8,185 nucleotides of DNA from Bacteroidota bacterium (GTDB lineage: Bacteria; Bacteroidota; Bacteroidia; Chitinophagales; UBA2359), in the NCBI GenBank assembly GCA_020629895.1, contig JAHDCM010000149.1, forward strand, positions 1-8,185. Reading direction: 5' to 3'. The notes beneath the pieces were generated by a model. The model searched no databases. It saw nothing but the letters and a program-made list of their open reading frames with translations, and had not been told where the DNA came from. Made by a program: the position numbers and the translations under genes. Below are positions 6,324-8,185 of the stretch, in pieces (the first letter of the stretch is position 1; every line of letters starts with the position of its first letter).

Positions 6324-6359
6324 AATAGTAGTTTGTAGGTGTTGGGATTAGAATCGCAC
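6304..6359 (-). promoter_or_regulatory. Stem enclosing the transporter start codon
   Basis: GTGCGATTC (6304-6312) and GAATCGCAC (6351-6359) are perfect 9-base inverted copies with a 38-base spacer. On the minus-strand mRNA the first arm lies in the leader and the second falls in codons 4-6 of the transporter gene. The ATG (6323-6321) and the whole ribosome-binding region therefore sit in the loop. This could modulate translation, or the two half-sites could be protein-binding sites. About one or two perfect 9-base inverted pairs with short spacers are expected by chance in 8 kb, so only its position makes it noteworthy. Confidence 0.35.
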
Positions 6360-6387
6360 ACAAAATAGTAAAAAAAATGTATTGGAA

Positions 6388-8130
6388 TTAATCTTCACCA
6401 TACCAAATTTCCTCCTTCTTAAAAATATCGGGCTTTATATTTTTAGATAGTTGGCGATCAGCAGGCTTTTTCAACAGTTGAATGGCTAGTTCTTTTAATT
6501 TGGTTTGGTAAGCGGCAAGGGTATAACGCCCATAAATGGTATGTCCGCCTTCATACATTTGCACATCATACTCTTCGGGAGTAGTGATATAGCCACTATA
6601 TCCATTACAATATGCAGCTAACATAATTTTTTGTACACCTCTATGTTTTAATATCTTCAGTAAACTCTTACGCATTCTTTGACCAGCAATCGTTGTAATT
6701 TCGGCAGGCATTCCTACCAAAGCAATAGAACCAAGAATACAAATTTGAAGTGGAATAATATTGGGCATCCAAGGAGTACGGCGCGCATAGCCATTTTTTC
6801 CAACAGCTTTTAAGCGTTTTACAGTAGGGTCAGCTGCACCAGGCACAATTAAGTCTTTGATTTTGTAGGTTCCAAGTATCTTTCCTCGCCCCGTTTCTAA
6901 CACAATTCGTTTAGGATAATGACCTTTGTACTTTTTATTGACTTCTTCGCGTTCTTTACGGTTAGAAAATAGTTTGAAAACCGATTTTTCATAAATTTCT
7001 ACGATATTAGAAGCGGTTTTGGTGGCAATTCCTATAAAAAAATTAGGGACAGCAGGCGCAGGAGGACGATCAGAGGCACCTGTAAATAAACTAGCACCAG
7101 TAGCAGGTGGCGAGGTATGAAGTCCCTTTTTGCCATTCGTAAATTCTACATCTACTTCAACAGCCGACATATCTACAAAGAAATGCTCTCCATCAATCTT
7201 GCCCTTAATAGGACTGCCTTTAGGAGCTTTCTTAAACAATTCCATTGCTTTTTTATACTGCAATTTTCCAGTGTATCTGGCACTTTTATAATCATCTTCC
7301 TCGTATTTGCCGCGTGAAAAGCCATTTTTATTATTCCATTGATAATTGGGCGAAACATCACCCGCTGTATCTTGTGCAAAGACCGCAATAAAGTCTGGAT
7401 TTCCCGATTGTGTACATACCTCCTTTTCCATATAATAGGCAGCATAGCCTTTATTGTCAGAGCAGATTTTGTTATAGTCATTATTTACACTTGTGGTATG
7501 CACACCAAACCAATTCCACGAGGCGATAGGACTGCCATCAGGGCGGTCAAAACGCAGGAGTTTCATAGTGCGATCAATAGCAAGGTGATGGTCTTTTTTT
7601 AGTACTTTGGGTGTTACTTCTGGGTTGGCATTATAAGCAGCCATAGAGCGATTATAGGCCACTTTGATTTGAGGAGCAAATGCCCCTTCGATATAAGAAA
7701 TAGTGGCTTCTTCGAGGTTTTGGCTGGCTGTTACAATGGCTTCAACGGTGCCATTTAGATAGTTTTCAAATACTTTGGGCTGAAATCCAGGAATCGCTAA
7801 ATTGTATAGCATGTAGTGTGAATGTCCACCTGGCGCGCTATGTGTATGCTGGGCAGTAAGCATAACATTGTCATGCGTGTAGCCTAAGTCGGGATATGTT
7901 GCTTGTAGTTTCTTGATAATGGCATCTTGTAAGGCGATAGAGTAAAAGCATATTTCAGCATTTACCATCACCATTTTTGTATTCGTTTTAATGTCTTGAA
8001 TAACAATAGCGCGTACATAAATGGGGGTCTCTACCCCCTTTACCACATGAAATGGTACGGCATAACCCATCATGGCTTTATTATACACATATCCTGTAAT
8101 GTCTACTTTGGAACATCCAACTTTGTACAT
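6388..8130 (-). CDS. Neutral/alkaline ceramidase-family amidohydrolase, apparently without signal peptide
   Basis: This 580-residue protein matches the neutral/alkaline non-lysosomal ceramidase catalytic domain, which splits ceramide into fatty acid and sphingoid base. In order: GCSKVDITG (5-13), MMGYA (20-24), the zinc motif TAQHTHSAPGGHSHY (92-106), YNRS...AYNANP (159-170), FGVHTTS (208-214), SDNKGYAAYY (224-233), FAQDTAGDVSPN (251-262), MPAEITTIAGQRMR (474-487) and CNGYSGYITTPEEY (508-521), then YEGG. By analogy with the Pseudomonas enzyme, zinc ligands are His97, His211, Glu477 and Tyr514, and the nucleophile is Ser260 in GDVSPN, the known amidase motif. Unlike secreted homologues, the domain starts at once, without a signal peptide. 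A TAA lies in frame two codons before the ATG, so no upstream start is possible. The protein ends about 66 residues after Tyr514, too short for the usual C-terminal beta domain. A Pro-rich and then a Lys-rich segment (about 340-450) enlarge the middle. The substrate is inferred. Confidence 0.9.
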   Translation of the reverse strand: MYKVGCSKVDITGYVYNKAMMGYAVPFHVVKGVETPIYVRAIVIQDIKTNTKMVMVNAEICFYSIALQDAIIKKLQATYPDLGYTHDNVMLTAQHTHSAPGGHSHYMLYNLAIPGFQPKVFENYLNGTVEAIVTASQNLEEATISYIEGAFAPQIKVAYNRSMAAYNANPEVTPKVLKKDHHLAIDRTMKLLRFDRPDGSPIASWNWFGVHTTSVNNDYNKICSDNKGYAAYYMEKEVCTQSGNPDFIAVFAQDTAGDVSPNYQWNNKNGFSRGKYEEDDYKSARYTGKLQYKKAMELFKKAPKGSPIKGKIDGEHFFVDMSAVEVDVEFTNGKKGLHTSPPATGASLFTGASDRPPAPAVPNFFIGIATKTASNIVEIYEKSVFKLFSNRKEREEVNKKYKGHYPKRIVLETGRGKILGTYKIKDLIVPGAADPTVKRLKAVGKNGYARRTPWMPNIIPLQICILGSIALVGMPAEITTIAGQRMRKSLLKILKHRGVQKIMLAAYCNGYSGYITTPEEYDVQMYEGGHTIYGRYTLAAYQTKLKELAIQLLKKPADRQLSKNIKPDIFKKEEIWYGED

Positions 8131-8143
8131 ACCTTAGTAAATT

Positions 8144-8185
8144 AATGAGTGAATGAGTGAATGAGTGAATGAGTGAATGAGTGAA
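8144..8185. repeat. Tandem octamer repeat upstream of the ceramidase gene
   Basis: Five perfect, uninterrupted copies of AATGAGTG plus two more bases run to the edge of the window, so the full array may be longer. On the minus strand the unit reads CACTCATT. The array starts 14 bases upstream of the ceramidase start codon, in the leader or promoter. Arrays like this change copy number by slippage. Here that would alter spacing in the 5' region rather than the reading frame, since an in-frame stop separates it from the coding sequence. Confidence 0.9.

Noticed and set aside
7117..7602. Three open frames on both strands within the ceramidase gene (7117-7317, 7173-7481, 7339-7602)
   Set aside because: All overlap conserved catalytic sequence of the ceramidase frame and have no protein-like composition or motifs.

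Overview
The window looks like an AT-rich chromosomal segment from a member of the Bacteroidota, possibly near Saprospiria (inference; no marker gene is present). The reasons are: a DUF4856 lipoprotein; a lipoprotein N-terminus with the Cys-x-Asp...Asn-x-Asn-Pro...Cys signature common in that phylum; a short BadF-type N-acetylglucosamine kinase; signal peptides ending in a small residue followed by Gln; and no Shine-Dalgarno sequence at a usual distance before any start codon.

Layout. All six protein genes lie on the minus strand and fill positions 764-8130 with small gaps. In transcription order they encode: a neutral/alkaline ceramidase-family amidohydrolase (6388-8130); a concentrative nucleoside transporter with an extra secreted N-terminal domain and a polyproline run (4518-6323); a small acyl-CoA-binding protein (4234-4497); a BadF/BadG-type sugar kinase (3299-4150); a DUF4856 lipoprotein that overlaps the kinase by 4 bases (1989-3302); and a secreted protein of unknown function (764-1873). 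Spacings are 64, 20, 83, -4 and 115 bases. A clear minus-strand intrinsic terminator (690-721) closes the series. I see no strong terminator between the genes, so one long transcript or two or three shorter ones are possible.

The first 689 bases hold no supportable protein gene but are rich in structure. Positions 49-192 form a long imperfect hairpin with a GC-rich core. Positions 402-674 hold two copies, 175 bases apart, of a 52-base sequence that is 50/52 identical. Each copy runs straight into a plus-strand terminator-like hairpin; the two hairpins differ in sequence but keep their pairing. This looks like two tandem small-RNA or structured-repeat units facing the protein genes.

How the genes may work together (inference). 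The ceramidase family releases fatty acid and a sphingoid base from ceramide. An acyl-CoA-binding protein would hold fatty acid after activation to acyl-CoA. The transporter and kinase suggest uptake of nucleosides and phosphorylation of amino sugars. The set reads as a salvage group, but nothing in the sequence proves a shared pathway. Possible regulation is visible in a tandem octamer just upstream of the ceramidase start, a 9-bp stem enclosing the transporter start codon, and two further intergenic inverted repeats.
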